Shown: positions 18,970 through 27,685 of the stretch, piece after piece
Layout of the letters: each line of letters starts with the position of its first letter
Numbering within the stretch: the stretch's first letter is position 1
Origin: Microbacterium oxydans
Lineage (GTDB): Bacteria; Actinomycetota; Actinomycetes; Actinomycetales; Microbacteriaceae
Assembly: GCF_026559675.1 (NCBI RefSeq)
Contig: NZ_CP092891.1
Location: forward strand, 2,046,001-2,110,000
Direction of reading: 5' to 3'
Length of the DNA: 64,000 nucleotides
The notes under the pieces: model-generated
What the model saw: only the letters and a program-made list of their open reading frames with translations
Database searches by the model: none
What the model was told of the DNA's origin: nothing
Made by a program: the position numbers and the translations under genes

Positions 18970-20157
18970 TCATTCCGAGAGGGGCTGCCGAGGAAGACGG
19001 CGGACCTTCGCGCGGCGACGCCGGCGCTCGGGAACCATCGAACGCATCTCGTCGAGCTTGCCGAAGCAGAACAGCCGGTCGTCGGCCTCGAGGACCACGT
19101 GCTTGCGCGGGTTCGGGATCACGCTGACGCCGCGGTGGAGCGTGAGGACCGTGATGTCCCGCTCCCACAGCCCCGCCTCTCCCAGCGTCTTGCCGACCAG
19201 ATCGACCGCGCCGTGCACCATGAGCTCGGCGACGCCGTAGCCCGTCGAGACCGTCAGGCGCTGACGCACATCGATCTCGGGGAATGCGACCTGTCCCGCG
19301 ATGTAGTCGATGATGGCGCCCGCGACGTCGAGCTTCGTCGCCGTCTCGATGCCCTGCAGCCCCGGCGAGGAGTTGACCTCCATGACCAGCGGCCCGTCAT
19401 CGCCCTCCAGCATGTCGACGCCGGCGACGCGCAGGCCCATGATCTGAGCCGAGCGCACGGCGGCGCGCTCGTAGACAGGGTCGAGCTCGATGGCCTCGAC
19501 CGACCCGCCACGGTGCACGTTGGAGCGGAACTCGTCACCGGCCGCCGAGCGCCGCATGGCGGCCACGACCCGGTCTCCGACGACGAGCGCGCGGATGTCA
19601 CGCCCGCGGCTCTCGGAGATGAACTTCTGGATGAGCACGTTCTGCTTGGTGGAGTGCAGGGTCTCGATGATGGCCTCGGCCACCTTCACCTGCGGAGCGA
19701 GGATGACGCCGATGCCCTGCGTGCCCTCCAGCAGCTTGATCACGACGGGAGCACCGCCGACGCGCTCGATGGCCGGACGCACGTCGGCGCGGTTGCGCAC
19801 GAACGCCGTCGGGGGCATCGCGATGTTGTGCCGGGACAGGATCTGGTTCGCCCGGAGCTTGTCGCGAGCGCTGGAGATGCCGTTGGCCGTGTTCGGCGTG
19901 TAGACGTCCATCTGCTCGAACTGCCGCACGACGGCGGTGCCGAAGTACGTGATCGAGTTGCCGATGCGGGGCAGGATCGCGTCGTAGTCGCTGAGCTGGC
20001 GACCCCGGTAGTGCAGGTCCGGTTCATCGGCGGTCAGATCGATCGCGAAGCGCAGGGTGTTGAGCACCTTGACGTTGTGGCCGCGCTGCAGCGCGGCGGC
20101 GCGCAGACGCTGAGTGGAGTACGCCTGCGGCGCGCGGGAGAGCACTGCGATCTTCAC
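18970..20157 (-). CDS. rimK: RimK-type ATP-grasp glutamate ligase with C-terminal RCK-like domain
   Basis: 395-residue RimK family alpha-L-glutamate ligase. The ATP-grasp fold fills residues 1-290: KLLEGTQGIGVILA binds ATP, IQKFISESRGRDIRALVVGDRV and GVDMLEGDDGPLVMEVNSSPGLQGIE supply the metal and substrate residues. Residues 300-395 form an extra TrkA-C/RCK-C-like domain (DLVGKTLGEAGLWERDITVL...). E. coli RimK adds glutamates to ribosomal protein S6. Start is GTG at 20157 with AGGAA 8 nt upstream; the longer frame would overlap the divergent rimB. Its partner protease rimB starts only 18 nt away on the other strand. Confidence 0.85.
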   Translation of the reverse strand: MKIAVLSRAPQAYSTQRLRAAALQRGHNVKVLNTLRFAIDLTADEPDLHYRGRQLSDYDAILPRIGNSITYFGTAVVRQFEQMDVYTPNTANGISSARDKLRANQILSRHNIAMPPTAFVRNRADVRPAIERVGGAPVVIKLLEGTQGIGVILAPQVKVAEAIIETLHSTKQNVLIQKFISESRGRDIRALVVGDRVVAAMRRSAAGDEFRSNVHRGGSVEAIELDPVYERAAVRSAQIMGLRVAGVDMLEGDDGPLVMEVNSSPGLQGIETATKLDVAGAIIDYIAGQVAFPEIDVRQRLTVSTGYGVAELMVHGAVDLVGKTLGEAGLWERDITVLTLHRGVSVIPNPRKHVVLEADDRLFCFGKLDEMRSMVPERRRRRAKVRRLPRQPLSE

Positions 20158-20175
20158 GGGGGAATTCCTGCCAGG

Positions 20176-20667
20176 ATGTATCAGGTGAGTAGGACTACCC
20201 CCCATTCAAACACCCTTACGGGGTGGCGAGAATGGGTGAGCCTGCCCGATCTCGGAGTCGACTGGCTCAAGGCCAAGATCGACACGGGTGCGCGCACGTC
20301 TTCCCTGCATGCCTTCGACATCGTCGAGTTCGAGCAGGACGGCCAGCCCTGGGTGCGCTTCAAGGTCAAGCCCTGGCAGGACAGCCAGGAGGACGCCGTC
20401 GTCGTCGACTCCCCGGTCCATGACCGCCGTGCGGTCCGCAGCTCGTCCGGGCACGCGCAGGAGCGGCTCGTGGTCGAGCTGCTGATCCGGCTGGTGGACC
20501 GCGAGGTGCTCGCCGAGGTCACGCTGAGCAATCGCGACGAGATGGGCTTCCGGATGCTCATCGGACGAGAGGCGCTCCGTCAGGGCTTCTCCGTGGACCC
20601 GGCACGATCGTTCCTGGGCGGCCGCGCACCCCGCGAGGCGCGCCGCCGCAACCGCGGCAGGGTCTGA
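20176..20667 (+). CDS. rimB: RimB-type retropepsin-like protease
   Basis: 163-residue retropepsin-like aspartic endopeptidase of the family once called ATP-dependent zinc protease. The active-site motif is KIDTGARTSSLHA near residue 40; GRRALRQGF-like ending (IGREALRQGFSVDP) is also typical. In Pseudomonas, RimB trims the glutamate tails that RimK adds to ribosomal proteins. ATG at 20176 or GTG at 20185 could start the protein; both fit. It is divergent from rimK across an 18-bp gap and convergent with the RDD gene, with only 11 bp between stops. Confidence 0.8.
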   Translation: MYQVSRTTPHSNTLTGWREWVSLPDLGVDWLKAKIDTGARTSSLHAFDIVEFEQDGQPWVRFKVKPWQDSQEDAVVVDSPVHDRRAVRSSSGHAQERLVVELLIRLVDREVLAEVTLSNRDEMGFRMLIGREALRQGFSVDPARSFLGGRAPREARRRNRGRV

Positions 20668-20678
20668 CCGCCGGTTTC

Positions 20679-21107
20679 TCAGGCGCGGATGAGCACCGTG
20701 CCGACGGCCTTGTCGTGCAGACCGCGCTGGTCCGTGTCCCAGATCACCGCGGGGACGACGACCACGAGCAGCAGGGTGCGCACGATCGGACGCCACAGCC
20801 CGATCCAACTCCCGTCCATGCGGACGAGGCGCATCCCGAGGATGCGGTGCCCCGGGCTGCCGCCGGCGGTCGGGATGAAGAGGATCTGCAGGACCGCGAA
20901 CACCAGCATCGGCGTGAACTGCGTGAAGCCGGCCTCGGTGGGCAGCGCGAACTGGTCGAATCCGAGGAAGCCGGTGGCGATGATGGTCGCCGCGGCGTAG
21001 TCGATCACGAGAGCGCCGATGCGCCGACCGGGGCGGGCGATGCTCCCGGTACCCGATTCCGGGAGTCCGAGTCGCTCACCGGGGTACGTGTTCACAGCAT
21101 CCGTCAC
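20679..21107 (-). CDS. RDD family membrane protein
   Basis: 142-residue RDD protein with membrane helices at about 30-50, 60-85 and 110-130. The name-giving residues are in RIGALVIDYAAA (R and D) and in the later GHRILGMRLVRMDG. Role unknown; members sit upstream of glnA in many actinobacteria. GTG at 21107 lies 6 nt after TAGGCT, so leaderless translation is likely. Divergent from glnA, whose GlnR box begins about 50 bp away. Confidence 0.82.
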   Translation of the reverse strand: MTDAVNTYPGERLGLPESGTGSIARPGRRIGALVIDYAAATIIATGFLGFDQFALPTEAGFTQFTPMLVFAVLQILFIPTAGGSPGHRILGMRLVRMDGSWIGLWRPIVRTLLLVVVVPAVIWDTDQRGLHDKAVGTVLIRA

Positions 21108-21113
21108 CCCTCC

Positions 21114-21119
21114 AGCCTA
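21114..21119 (-). promoter_or_regulatory. -10 box of the RDD gene (leaderless)
   Basis: TAGGCT on the minus strand, 6 nt before GTG at 21107. Confidence 0.5.
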
Positions 21120-21155
21120 CCGAGCGCGGAAAGTCCCGCCGTCGCCGCAGCGCCT

Positions 21156-21193
21156 GTAACACGCCCGAAACAAAGCGGATACCGTAGAGAAAT
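21156..21193 (+). promoter_or_regulatory. GlnR-type nitrogen box upstream of glnA
   Basis: GTAAC-n6-GAAAC-n6-GATAC-n6-GAAAT, four half-sites at exact 11-bp spacing. This matches the gTnAC-n6-GaAAC pattern known for GlnR in Streptomyces and Mycobacterium, present here as two tandem copies, 62 bp upstream of the glnA start. Confidence 0.75.
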
Positions 21194-21254
21194 CCCCCGT
21201 CCGTACTCTGCAGAGTGGCCGTGAAGCCATCGATCCGCATTACAGGAGTCGTAC

Positions 21255-22679
21255 ATGTTCAAAGATTCGTCCGAGGTACTGACCTACATCAAGGAGAACG
21301 ACGTCAAGTTCCTTGACATCCGCTTCACCGATCTCCCGGGTGTGCAGCAGCACTTCAACATTCCTGCATCGACGGTCGACGAGGCTTTCTTCACCGACGG
21401 GCAGCTGTTCGACGGCTCCTCGATCCGCGGCTTCGCGAGCATCCACGAGTCGGACATGCAGCTCATCCCCGACGTCACCACCGCGTACGTCGACCCCTTC
21501 CGCGAGGCGAGCACCCTCGTGATGCTGTTCGACATCTACAACCCCCGCACGGGCGAGATCTACTCGAAGGACCCGCGTCAGGTCGCCAAGAAGGCGGAGA
21601 AGTACCTGACCTCGACCGGCATCGCCGACACCGCGTTCTTCGCGCCCGAGGCCGAGTTCTACATCTTCGACGACGTGCGCTACTCGGTCACCGCCGGCGA
21701 GAGCTTCTACAAGGTCGACTCCGAGGAGGCCGCGTGGAACACCGGTCGCGAGGAGGAGGGCGGAAACCTCGCCAACAAGACCCCGTACAAGGGCGGCTAC
21801 TTCCCCGTCAGCCCGGTCGACAAGACGGCCGACCTGCGCGACGACATCACCCTCAAGCTGATCGAGGCCGGATTCATCCTCGAGCGCTCGCACCACGAGG
21901 TCGGCACCGCCGGTCAGCAGGAGATCAACTACCGCTTCGACACCATGGTCCACGCGGCGGACGACATCCTGAAGTTCAAGTACATCGTCAAGAACACCGC
22001 CAACGAGTGGGGCAAGGTCGCGACCTTCATGCCCAAGCCCCTGTACGGCGACAACGGCTCGGGCATGCACACGCACCAGTCGCTGTGGAGCGACGGCAAG
22101 CCGCTGTTCTACGACGAGGCCGGCTACGGCCAGCTCAGCGACATCGCGCGCTGGTACATCGGCGGCATCCTGGCGCACGCGCCGGCACTGCTCGCCTTCA
22201 CGAACCCGACCCTGAACAGCTACCACCGTCTGGTCAAGGGCTTCGAGGCACCGGTCAACCTGGTCTACTCGGCCGGCAACCGCTCCGCCGCGATCCGCAT
22301 CCCGATCACGGGCTCCAACCCGAAGGCCAAGCGCATCGAGTTCCGCGCGCCCGACGCCTCCGGCAACCCGTACCTCGCGTTCGCCGCGCAGCTGATGGCC
22401 GGCCTCGACGGCATCAAGAACCGCATCGAGCCGCACGAGCCCGTCGACAAGGACCTCTACGAGCTCCCGCCCGAGGAGGCCAAGGACATCCCGCAGGTCC
22501 CGAACTCCCTGCTGGACTCGCTCGACGCCCTGGCGGCCGACCACCAGTTCCTCCTCGAGGGCGGCGTGTTCACCAAGGAGCTCATCGAGACCTGGATCTC
22601 GTACAAGTACGAGAACGAGATCCTCCCGATGGCCCAGCGCCCGCACCCGTTCGAGTACGAGCTGTACTTCGGGGTGTAA
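21255..22679 (+). CDS. glnA: Glutamine synthetase, type I-beta
   Basis: 474-residue GSI forming glutamine from glutamate and ammonia with [12 protein letters not shown], the EAEFYIFDD metal-binding glutamates, [11 protein letters not shown] (metal and phosphate binding) and RSAAIRIP are in order. The adenylylation tyrosine is Y402 in [11 protein letters not shown], so activity should be switched off by GlnE, which is in this window at 31.5 kb. AGGAG lies 6 nt before the ATG. Transcription is probably under GlnR (box at 21156-21193). Confidence 0.96.
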   Translation: MFKDSSEVLTYIKENDVKFLDIRFTDLPGVQQHFNIPASTVDEAFFTDGQLFDGSSIRGFASIHESDMQLIPDVTTAYVDPFREASTLVMLFDIYNPRTGEIYSKDPRQVAKKAEKYLTSTGIADTAFFAPEAEFYIFDDVRYSVTAGESFYKVDSEEAAWNTGREEEGGNLANKTPYKGGYFPVSPVDKTADLRDDITLKLIEAGFILERSHHEVGTAGQQEINYRFDTMVHAADDILKFKYIVKNTANEWGKVATFMPKPLYGDNGSGMHTHQSLWSDGKPLFYDEAGYGQLSDIARWYIGGILAHAPALLAFTNPTLNSYHRLVKGFEAPVNLVYSAGNRSAAIRIPITGSNPKAKRIEFRAPDASGNPYLAFAAQLMAGLDGIKNRIEPHEPVDKDLYELPPEEAKDIPQVPNSLLDSLDALAADHQFLLEGGVFTKELIETWISYKYENEILPMAQRPHPFEYELYFGV

Positions 22680-22710
22680 TCGGATCCCGCTGGATACCGA
22701 ACGTCGGATC

Positions 22711-22742
22711 GAGCCCGCCTCAGCACATGCTGGGGCGGGCTC
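22711..22742. terminator. Terminator of glnA
   Basis: 15-bp stem (GAGCCCGCCTCAGCA with one G-U pair) and 2-nt loop, 31 bp after the glnA stop, followed by TTCC. Confidence 0.75.
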
Positions 22743-22860
22743 TTCCGTGCGTGGAGGCGTCGCCGCTGCGTTCCGCAGCTCTATCCGGAAGATCCGCGCA
22801 TTCGAGGAACGATACGGCCGCCACGCCGGAGTTCAGCCCTGACCTCACCCTCCCGAGCAG

Positions 22861-23421
22861 TCAGCCTCCCGGGCAGTCGCAGTCACCGCCGCTGTGGCAC
22901 TGGCAGATCGGTGGCGGGTAGTCCGCCGCCGTGACCGACTCCCGTACCGGCAGGTCCCGGAACGGAACGATCTCCTCGTCGCTGCGGATGTCGGGGACGT
23001 CCGTGCACGCGGCCTCCTCCACGCGGATCTCATCGACCGCCCGGGGAAACACGAAGTCGACGCACGTCAGAGCGAGCGCCTGCTCGGCCCACAGCCCTCC
23101 GCCTGTCGTCGCGCCCCCGCGCACGACGAGGGTCAGCGTCGCTCCGTCCGCCGCCGACTCCAGGTCCACCAGGGTGTATGGGCGGGCACCCTCGACCGCG
23201 CCGGCTCGCGCATCGCCGAGGAAGTCGAGACCCGCGACAGCGGCTTCCGGATCACGGGCGATCTGGTCGCGGTACTCCCACAGGGTGTCCTGGACCTCCT
23301 CGACGCCGCCGGCCAGGTTGTCCCTCACCAAGGAGTCGATGCTCGGGGCGCACCCGGCGAGGGCGGAAGCGGTGAGGACGAGCGCGACGCCTGCGGCGAC
23401 TCGGACGGCAGTATGGGCCAT
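22861..23421 (-). CDS. Lipoprotein with cysteine-rich C-terminal tail
   Basis: 186-residue predicted lipoprotein. The signal peptide ends in ASALAGC, making C24 the lipidated cysteine. The mature part has no family I recognise. The last 18 residues (PPPICQCHSGGDCDCPGG) hold four cysteines and a histidine, a possible metal site on the outer face of the membrane. ATG at 23421 is 7 nt after TACGGT, suggesting a leaderless mRNA. The stretch 22743-22860 downstream shows nothing I can assign. Confidence 0.65.
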   Translation of the reverse strand: MAHTAVRVAAGVALVLTASALAGCAPSIDSLVRDNLAGGVEEVQDTLWEYRDQIARDPEAAVAGLDFLGDARAGAVEGARPYTLVDLESAADGATLTLVVRGGATTGGGLWAEQALALTCVDFVFPRAVDEIRVEEAACTDVPDIRSDEEIVPFRDLPVRESVTAADYPPPICQCHSGGDCDCPGG

Positions 23422-23428
23422 GCGTATG

Positions 23429-23434
23429 ACCGTA
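23429..23434 (-). promoter_or_regulatory. -10 box of the lipoprotein gene (leaderless)
   Basis: TACGGT on the minus strand, 7 nt before the ATG at 23421. Confidence 0.45.
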
Positions 23435-23450
23435 GCGGAGTGCTGCGCCG

Positions 23451-23735
23451 TCAGCGCCTCCAGGTGCGGAGCCGCCGGGCGGCCGCGCCGTTTTCCCCCA
23501 GCTGGTAGATGCTGACGGCGTCTGCGGAGAACGTGAGCGGTTCGAACTGCTCCGCCTCGAAGGAGTCGAGATCGTCGAGCCCGACGGTCACATGAGCGAC
23601 ATAGTTCTCGCCGCTGTGCTGCGGCACGTACTCCTCGATGAACCGGATCGTCTCGTCGTTGATGTCGGGCTCGGCCTCGGTGCGGACGAAGGCGTCGACG
23701 GTGCCGCCGCTTTCCGTGAAGGGCTGGAGCGCGTC
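23451..23735 (-). pseudogene. 2'-5' RNA ligase family protein, 5' half lost
   Basis: The frame encodes the C-terminal half of a 2H phosphoesterase/2'-5' RNA ligase-like protein: GGTVDAFVRTEAEPDIN, EEYVPQHSG, the second HxT motif in YVAHVTVGL, and a normal end (SIYQLGENGAAARRLRTW). The N-terminal half with the first HxT motif is absent. Upstream, in all minus-strand frames, the sequence from about 23736 to 23905 is unrelated and contains stops. A plus-strand stretch there (LTSLRSRLNEGSTLLTRQL then stop) might be the end of another fragment. A deletion or insertion joining two remnants is the likely explanation. Confidence 0.6.
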
Positions 23736-23905
23736 ATCTCCTGACCAGCCTGCGGTCCCGCTTGAATGAAGGCTCGACGTTGCTGACGCGGCAGCTGATC
23801 GATGATCGGAACTCCTGGTAGCGGCTCGTGATCCCCGGACGCGACAACACGCGTCACCTCGCCCACAAGCTGCGTCTCGCCTTCTGTGCGGGACGGCCGC
23901 GGCGG

Positions 23906-24901
23906 TCAGCTCCAGTCGAGGGCGCCGATCACGGGCCACGCGCCCTCCGAGGTGTTCGAGATGACCGTCCCCGTGACACCGGTCGCCGGTTCGTACCAGG
24001 TGCGGACGGAGACCCCCGCGTCATAGCCCTCGAGGATCAGCACGTCGGACTCGGCTCCGCGCCAGAACCCGCGGGCGTAGCGCATGTCCTCTTCCTCGAC
24101 GACGTGGAGCGGCTCTGTGAGCAGCTCGCGGGTGGCGCGGGACACGATCCGGTCCTCCGACAACGCCGACCAGAACGCCGCCAGGTCGGCGACCGTTCCG
24201 ACCGCCCCGCCGTCGCCGCTGCCGCGCACCGGGAGGTGGAGCACGTTCGTGCGATCGCCGTCGTCTTCGAGGTACCCGAGGGCCACATCGCCCGCGACCT
24301 CATCGGTACGTGGATAGCCGCTCGACGTCATCCCCGCCGGCGCGAGCACGCGCGCTCCCACGAGCTCGTGGAACGGCACCTGCGACACACGCTCCGCGAT
24401 CAGCGCCAGGACGACGAAGCCGCTGTTGCAGTATGCGAACGCTGAACCGGGGGCGCTCACCTGCGGGCGCCCGTCGAGCACGGGGAGGAACGCCTCCGTG
24501 GTGTCGAACAGATGCACCGGTCGATCGAGGACGTAGTCGCCGATGTCTCCGTCCTCCTCATCGAGGTAGTCGCCGATGCCGGATGTGTGGGAGAGCAGGT
24601 GCCCCACGGTGACCGCATCGTCGATGAGCGGGAGGTCGTCGCCGAGAATCGGCCGGACCGGAGCGTCGAGGGTCAGCGCCCCCTCGTCGATGAGCGTCCC
24701 GATCGCCAACGCCGTGAACCCCTTCGACACGCTCGCCAGTCCGCAGCGGTGATCGACGGTCATCTGCTGCTCCCGCGCCCGATCGGCGAACCCGTAGGCG
24801 CGGGCGAACGTCTCCTCGCCGGGACGATCGAGGCGGATCACCCCGCTGAATCCGGTGCGGAGCGCGGCGTCGTGCAGGGAGGCAGGGGCGTCGATGACCA
24901 T
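23906..24901 (-). CDS. Serine hydrolase, class C beta-lactamase family
   Basis: 331-residue penicillin-binding-protein-like serine hydrolase. The nucleophile is in LASVSKGF (SxxK), the general base tyrosine in FAYCNSG (YxN). LLSHTSGIGDY is typical of the family. There is no signal peptide, so it is probably a cytoplasmic esterase or peptidase rather than a true beta-lactamase. I chose ATG 24901 because TAGCGT lies 7 nt upstream; a GTG at 24910 is the alternative. Confidence 0.8.
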   Translation of the reverse strand: MVIDAPASLHDAALRTGFSGVIRLDRPGEETFARAYGFADRAREQQMTVDHRCGLASVSKGFTALAIGTLIDEGALTLDAPVRPILGDDLPLIDDAVTVGHLLSHTSGIGDYLDEEDGDIGDYVLDRPVHLFDTTEAFLPVLDGRPQVSAPGSAFAYCNSGFVVLALIAERVSQVPFHELVGARVLAPAGMTSSGYPRTDEVAGDVALGYLEDDGDRTNVLHLPVRGSGDGGAVGTVADLAAFWSALSEDRIVSRATRELLTEPLHVVEEEDMRYARGFWRGAESDVLILEGYDAGVSVRTWYEPATGVTGTVISNTSEGAWPVIGALDWS

Positions 24902-24908
24902 GCCCTTC

Positions 24909-24914
24909 ACGCTA
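24909..24914 (-). promoter_or_regulatory. -10 box of the serine hydrolase gene (leaderless)
   Basis: TAGCGT on the minus strand, 7 nt before ATG 24901. Confidence 0.4.
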
Positions 24915-24946
24915 TCGGATGCCCTCAGCGGGGCCAGGCGCGCCGC

Positions 24947-25756
24947 TCATCCCTCGTGGAGCACGAACCGTCGACGAAGCGCGTCCAGGTCGTCCTCTCC
25001 CAGTCCGAGGCCGTCTCGCGCGTAGCCCTCGACACCTCCGAACCGCGTGTGCGCCTCGTCGATCGCCGCGTCGAGGTACTCGCGCCGGACACCGAGCACC
25101 GGGAGCAGCAGCTGCGTGTCGACGCCCTTCTCCGCCGCCGCCGCGAGGAGGGGTTGCAGCGCCGGGAGCAGATCGGTGTTGGTCTCGAGGTAGTCGGCCC
25201 GCACGTCGTCCTCGCCGACACCGAGCAGCAGGAGCAGGGATGCCGCAGCCCAGCCCGTGCGGTCCTTGCCCGTGGTGCAGTGGAACAGGGCCGCGCCGGA
25301 GCGGCCCGGATCGATGAGGTCCAGGTAGAAGGTGCGATAGGCGGCGAGAGCCGACGGCAGGCCGACGATGTTGCGATACGAGTCGCGCATGAGGGCGATG
25401 CCGCGACCATCGCCCAGCGTCTCGGCGAGGCCGACGGGGTCGCTGCCGAGCTGACCGACGCCGGCCGCGACATCGGTCGTGCTGTCGGCGAGCACGTCCA
25501 GCCCGACGGATCTGACGCCGCCCGGCAGCCGATCCGGCGATGCGGCGCGCTCTCCGACCGTCCGCAGGTCGTACACGGTGCTGATGCCGAGGCGCCCGAA
25601 CGTCGCGAGGTCTTCGCCCTCCAGCCGAGCGAGCGTCGCGGAGCGATACACGGCCCCTGTCCGCACCGTGCCCCCGCGGGCGGGGAGTCCACCCAGATCG
25701 CGGAGGTTGGGTGCGGTGCGCAGCGGGACTCGACGATCGATCGGCGCGGTCATCAT
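24947..25756 (-). CDS. Tyrosine/serine protein phosphatase (Y_phosphatase3 type)
   Basis: 269-residue dual-specificity-like phosphatase. The P-loop is HCTTGKDRTGWAA (Cys nucleophile, Arg of CX5R). The N-terminal NLRDLGGLPA and VYRSATLARL are typical of the family that includes mycobacterial PtpB-like enzymes. ATG at 25756 overlaps the stop of the upstream membrane protein gene (ATGATGA), with GGAGAAGG ahead, so the two are translationally coupled. Substrate unknown. Confidence 0.83.
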   Translation of the reverse strand: MMTAPIDRRVPLRTAPNLRDLGGLPARGGTVRTGAVYRSATLARLEGEDLATFGRLGISTVYDLRTVGERAASPDRLPGGVRSVGLDVLADSTTDVAAGVGQLGSDPVGLAETLGDGRGIALMRDSYRNIVGLPSALAAYRTFYLDLIDPGRSGAALFHCTTGKDRTGWAAASLLLLLGVGEDDVRADYLETNTDLLPALQPLLAAAAEKGVDTQLLLPVLGVRREYLDAAIDEAHTRFGGVEGYARDGLGLGEDDLDALRRRFVLHEG

Positions 25757-27129
25757 GCCTTCTCCTCTTGGGTGATCCTGGGCAGTGCGGACGGACGGGC
25801 GAGAAGCTCCAGCGCCGCGACGAGCAGCACCCCGACCACGGCGGTCCACACGATCGTCCCGGTCGCGAGGGGCCGCGAGAGCACCAGGACCGCGAAACAC
25901 CCCACCGCGATCACGATGCGAAGAGGCAGCCGCCACCGGTGCAGCCACTCCCCCGTGGCCCCCGTGCTGATGCCGTGCCTCTCAGCGCTGCGTCGGATCC
26001 CCGCGAACGCCGCGGCACCCCTGAGCCGCACCGTGCGCGCCCATCCCCAGGGCCCGGAAAGCAGGGTGATGAGGAGAACCGTCGCCGCGAGCACTCCGAC
26101 CACGAGCGCGATGTCGGACACCGAGCCCAGGATGCCCGTGTAGAGCGCTTCGGCCGCGTTCCGAGGGATGGTCGACGCGAGGGCCATCGCGAAGAAGCCC
26201 TGACCGATGCCGATCCCCGCGCCGACCAGCAGCATGGTGGCGAGCAGTCCCCCGGCTGCCCAGACCAGTGCCTGCGCACGCCTCCGCGCCACCGTCACGC
26301 CGGCGGCGACGAGCAGCAGCGACATCCACGGCAGCCAGATCCCCAGTGCCACCACGAGTTGATAGATCGCGAGGTAGAGGCCGACGGAGTCGGACTGGGC
26401 GATAGCGATCGTCCTCGAGATCTCCGGCACGTTCGCCGCGAGAGGGAAACCCTCCGCGACCAGCTGCTCCTTCACCGCGGCGATGATCGGCCCGAGCTGG
26501 AGGCTGATCTCCTGATCGGGACCGATCACGACCGCGGCATCCGCCTGCCCACCCGCGGTGTTGACGAGCTGCGCATGTGTGATGGCCAGGGCGTCACGCC
26601 AGATCGTCGCGAAGGCGTCGGACCGGATGAACTCCGTCACGGTGCTGTCCAGGAGCCCCCGCACTCCGGACACGGCAGGAACCTTCAGCAGCGCCAGCGC
26701 CTCTCTCGCCCGCGGCGACAGCTCGAGCTCGTCCAGCCCGGCGAAGAGATCGTCCGCGATCCGGTCGATGTCGACGGCCGCCTCGATCGCGCTCACCGCC
26801 TGATCCGCGACGAAGTCCTGCACCGCCGGGTCCTCGGCGAGCGGCGCGAAGGTGTCGACGAACGCCGCGGTATCGGTGAGCTCGCGCTGCGCCCACGTCG
26901 ACACCACCGCGACCGGAGCCAGCAGCGTTCCCAGCACGACCAGCACCGTCGCGATCACGGTCCTGCCCCAGCCGCGCCCGCGCCGCCGCTTCTCCGAGGA
27001 GGCGACGACGTCGGCGGAGACCGCCACGCCGCCCGCCCGCTCCTGCTCGAGGGCGCGTGCGAGTTTGCCGTTCTCCGCGCGGAGCTTCGCCAGCTCTTCC
27101 TGCAACTGCGCGGTCGTCGCCTGCGACAT
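25753..27129 (-). CDS. Integral membrane protein with N-terminal coiled coil
   Basis: 458 residues, family not recognised. Residues 5-35 form a short coiled coil (LQEELAKLRAENGKLARALEQ). A membrane helix lies at about 58-80, then a large probably extracytoplasmic part (about 85-255) rich in Asp/Ala, then five or six more helices to the C-terminus. RBS GAGGAGA precedes the ATG. First gene of a two-gene unit with the phosphatase. Confidence 0.65.
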   Translation of the reverse strand: MSQATTAQLQEELAKLRAENGKLARALEQERAGGVAVSADVVASSEKRRRGRGWGRTVIATVLVVLGTLLAPVAVVSTWAQRELTDTAAFVDTFAPLAEDPAVQDFVADQAVSAIEAAVDIDRIADDLFAGLDELELSPRAREALALLKVPAVSGVRGLLDSTVTEFIRSDAFATIWRDALAITHAQLVNTAGGQADAAVVIGPDQEISLQLGPIIAAVKEQLVAEGFPLAANVPEISRTIAIAQSDSVGLYLAIYQLVVALGIWLPWMSLLLVAAGVTVARRRAQALVWAAGGLLATMLLVGAGIGIGQGFFAMALASTIPRNAAEALYTGILGSVSDIALVVGVLAATVLLITLLSGPWGWARTVRLRGAAAFAGIRRSAERHGISTGATGEWLHRWRLPLRIVIAVGCFAVLVLSRPLATGTIVWTAVVGVLLVAALELLARPSALPRITQEEKA

Positions 27130-27166
27130 CGGTCTCCTCAGGGTCGGGGTTCGACGGGAACTGCGC

Positions 27167-27541
27167 TCAGGCGAGAGCCTTGGACTTCAGCTGCTCGAAC
27201 TCCGCCGCGGTGATCGAGCCGGCATCGCGCAGCGCGGCAGCGGCGGCGATCTCCTCCGCCGGCGTCTTTCCGGCGACCTCGCGGATGTACGACTTCGTGG
27301 CGTTCTCGGCCTCCCGCGCAGCCGTGCTGCTGCGCTCGGCCATGCCCTGGCCCCGCGCGATCAGGTAGACGAGCACGGTGAGGAACGGCAGGAAGATCAG
27401 GAAGACCACCCACACCGCCTTCCACCAGCCGTTGAGCGCGCGGTCACGGAACAGATCGCCGATGATCGCGAACAGTGCGAACAGGTAGCCGATGAAGACC
27501 GTGGCCCAGAGCATCCAGCCGAGTGTTTCCCAGAAGAGCAT
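27167..27541 (-). CDS. PLDc_N and SHOCT domain membrane protein
   Basis: 124-residue protein. Residues 1-65 hold two membrane helices of the PLDc_N type (LFAIIGDLFRDRALNGWWKAVW then FLIFLPFLTVLVYL); the C-terminal 35 residues are a SHOCT domain (AALRDAGSITAAEFEQLKSKAL). Probably a small regulatory or assembly protein at the membrane; function unknown. It lies 37 bp upstream of the coiled-coil membrane protein on the same strand. Confidence 0.78.
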   Translation of the reverse strand: MLFWETLGWMLWATVFIGYLFALFAIIGDLFRDRALNGWWKAVWVVFLIFLPFLTVLVYLIARGQGMAERSSTAAREAENATKSYIREVAGKTPAEEIAAAAALRDAGSITAAEFEQLKSKALA

Positions 27542-27685
27542 GCGCGTCGAGTTCCGTTTCAGTCAGGAGGGAACGCAGCGCGCGCCCAGGAGAGGAGTGA
27601 GGTCGGGTGGACGCCCGCCTCCCTCCGGAACCGGGCGCGGAGACGAGCGTCGCTGTCAGTCTGGCCCGTCGCCGACCAGCGGAAT

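Noticed and set aside
23736..23905. Possible small insertion sequence remnant
   Set aside because: No terminal inverted repeats, target duplication or transposase motif seen; only an unexplained fragment.
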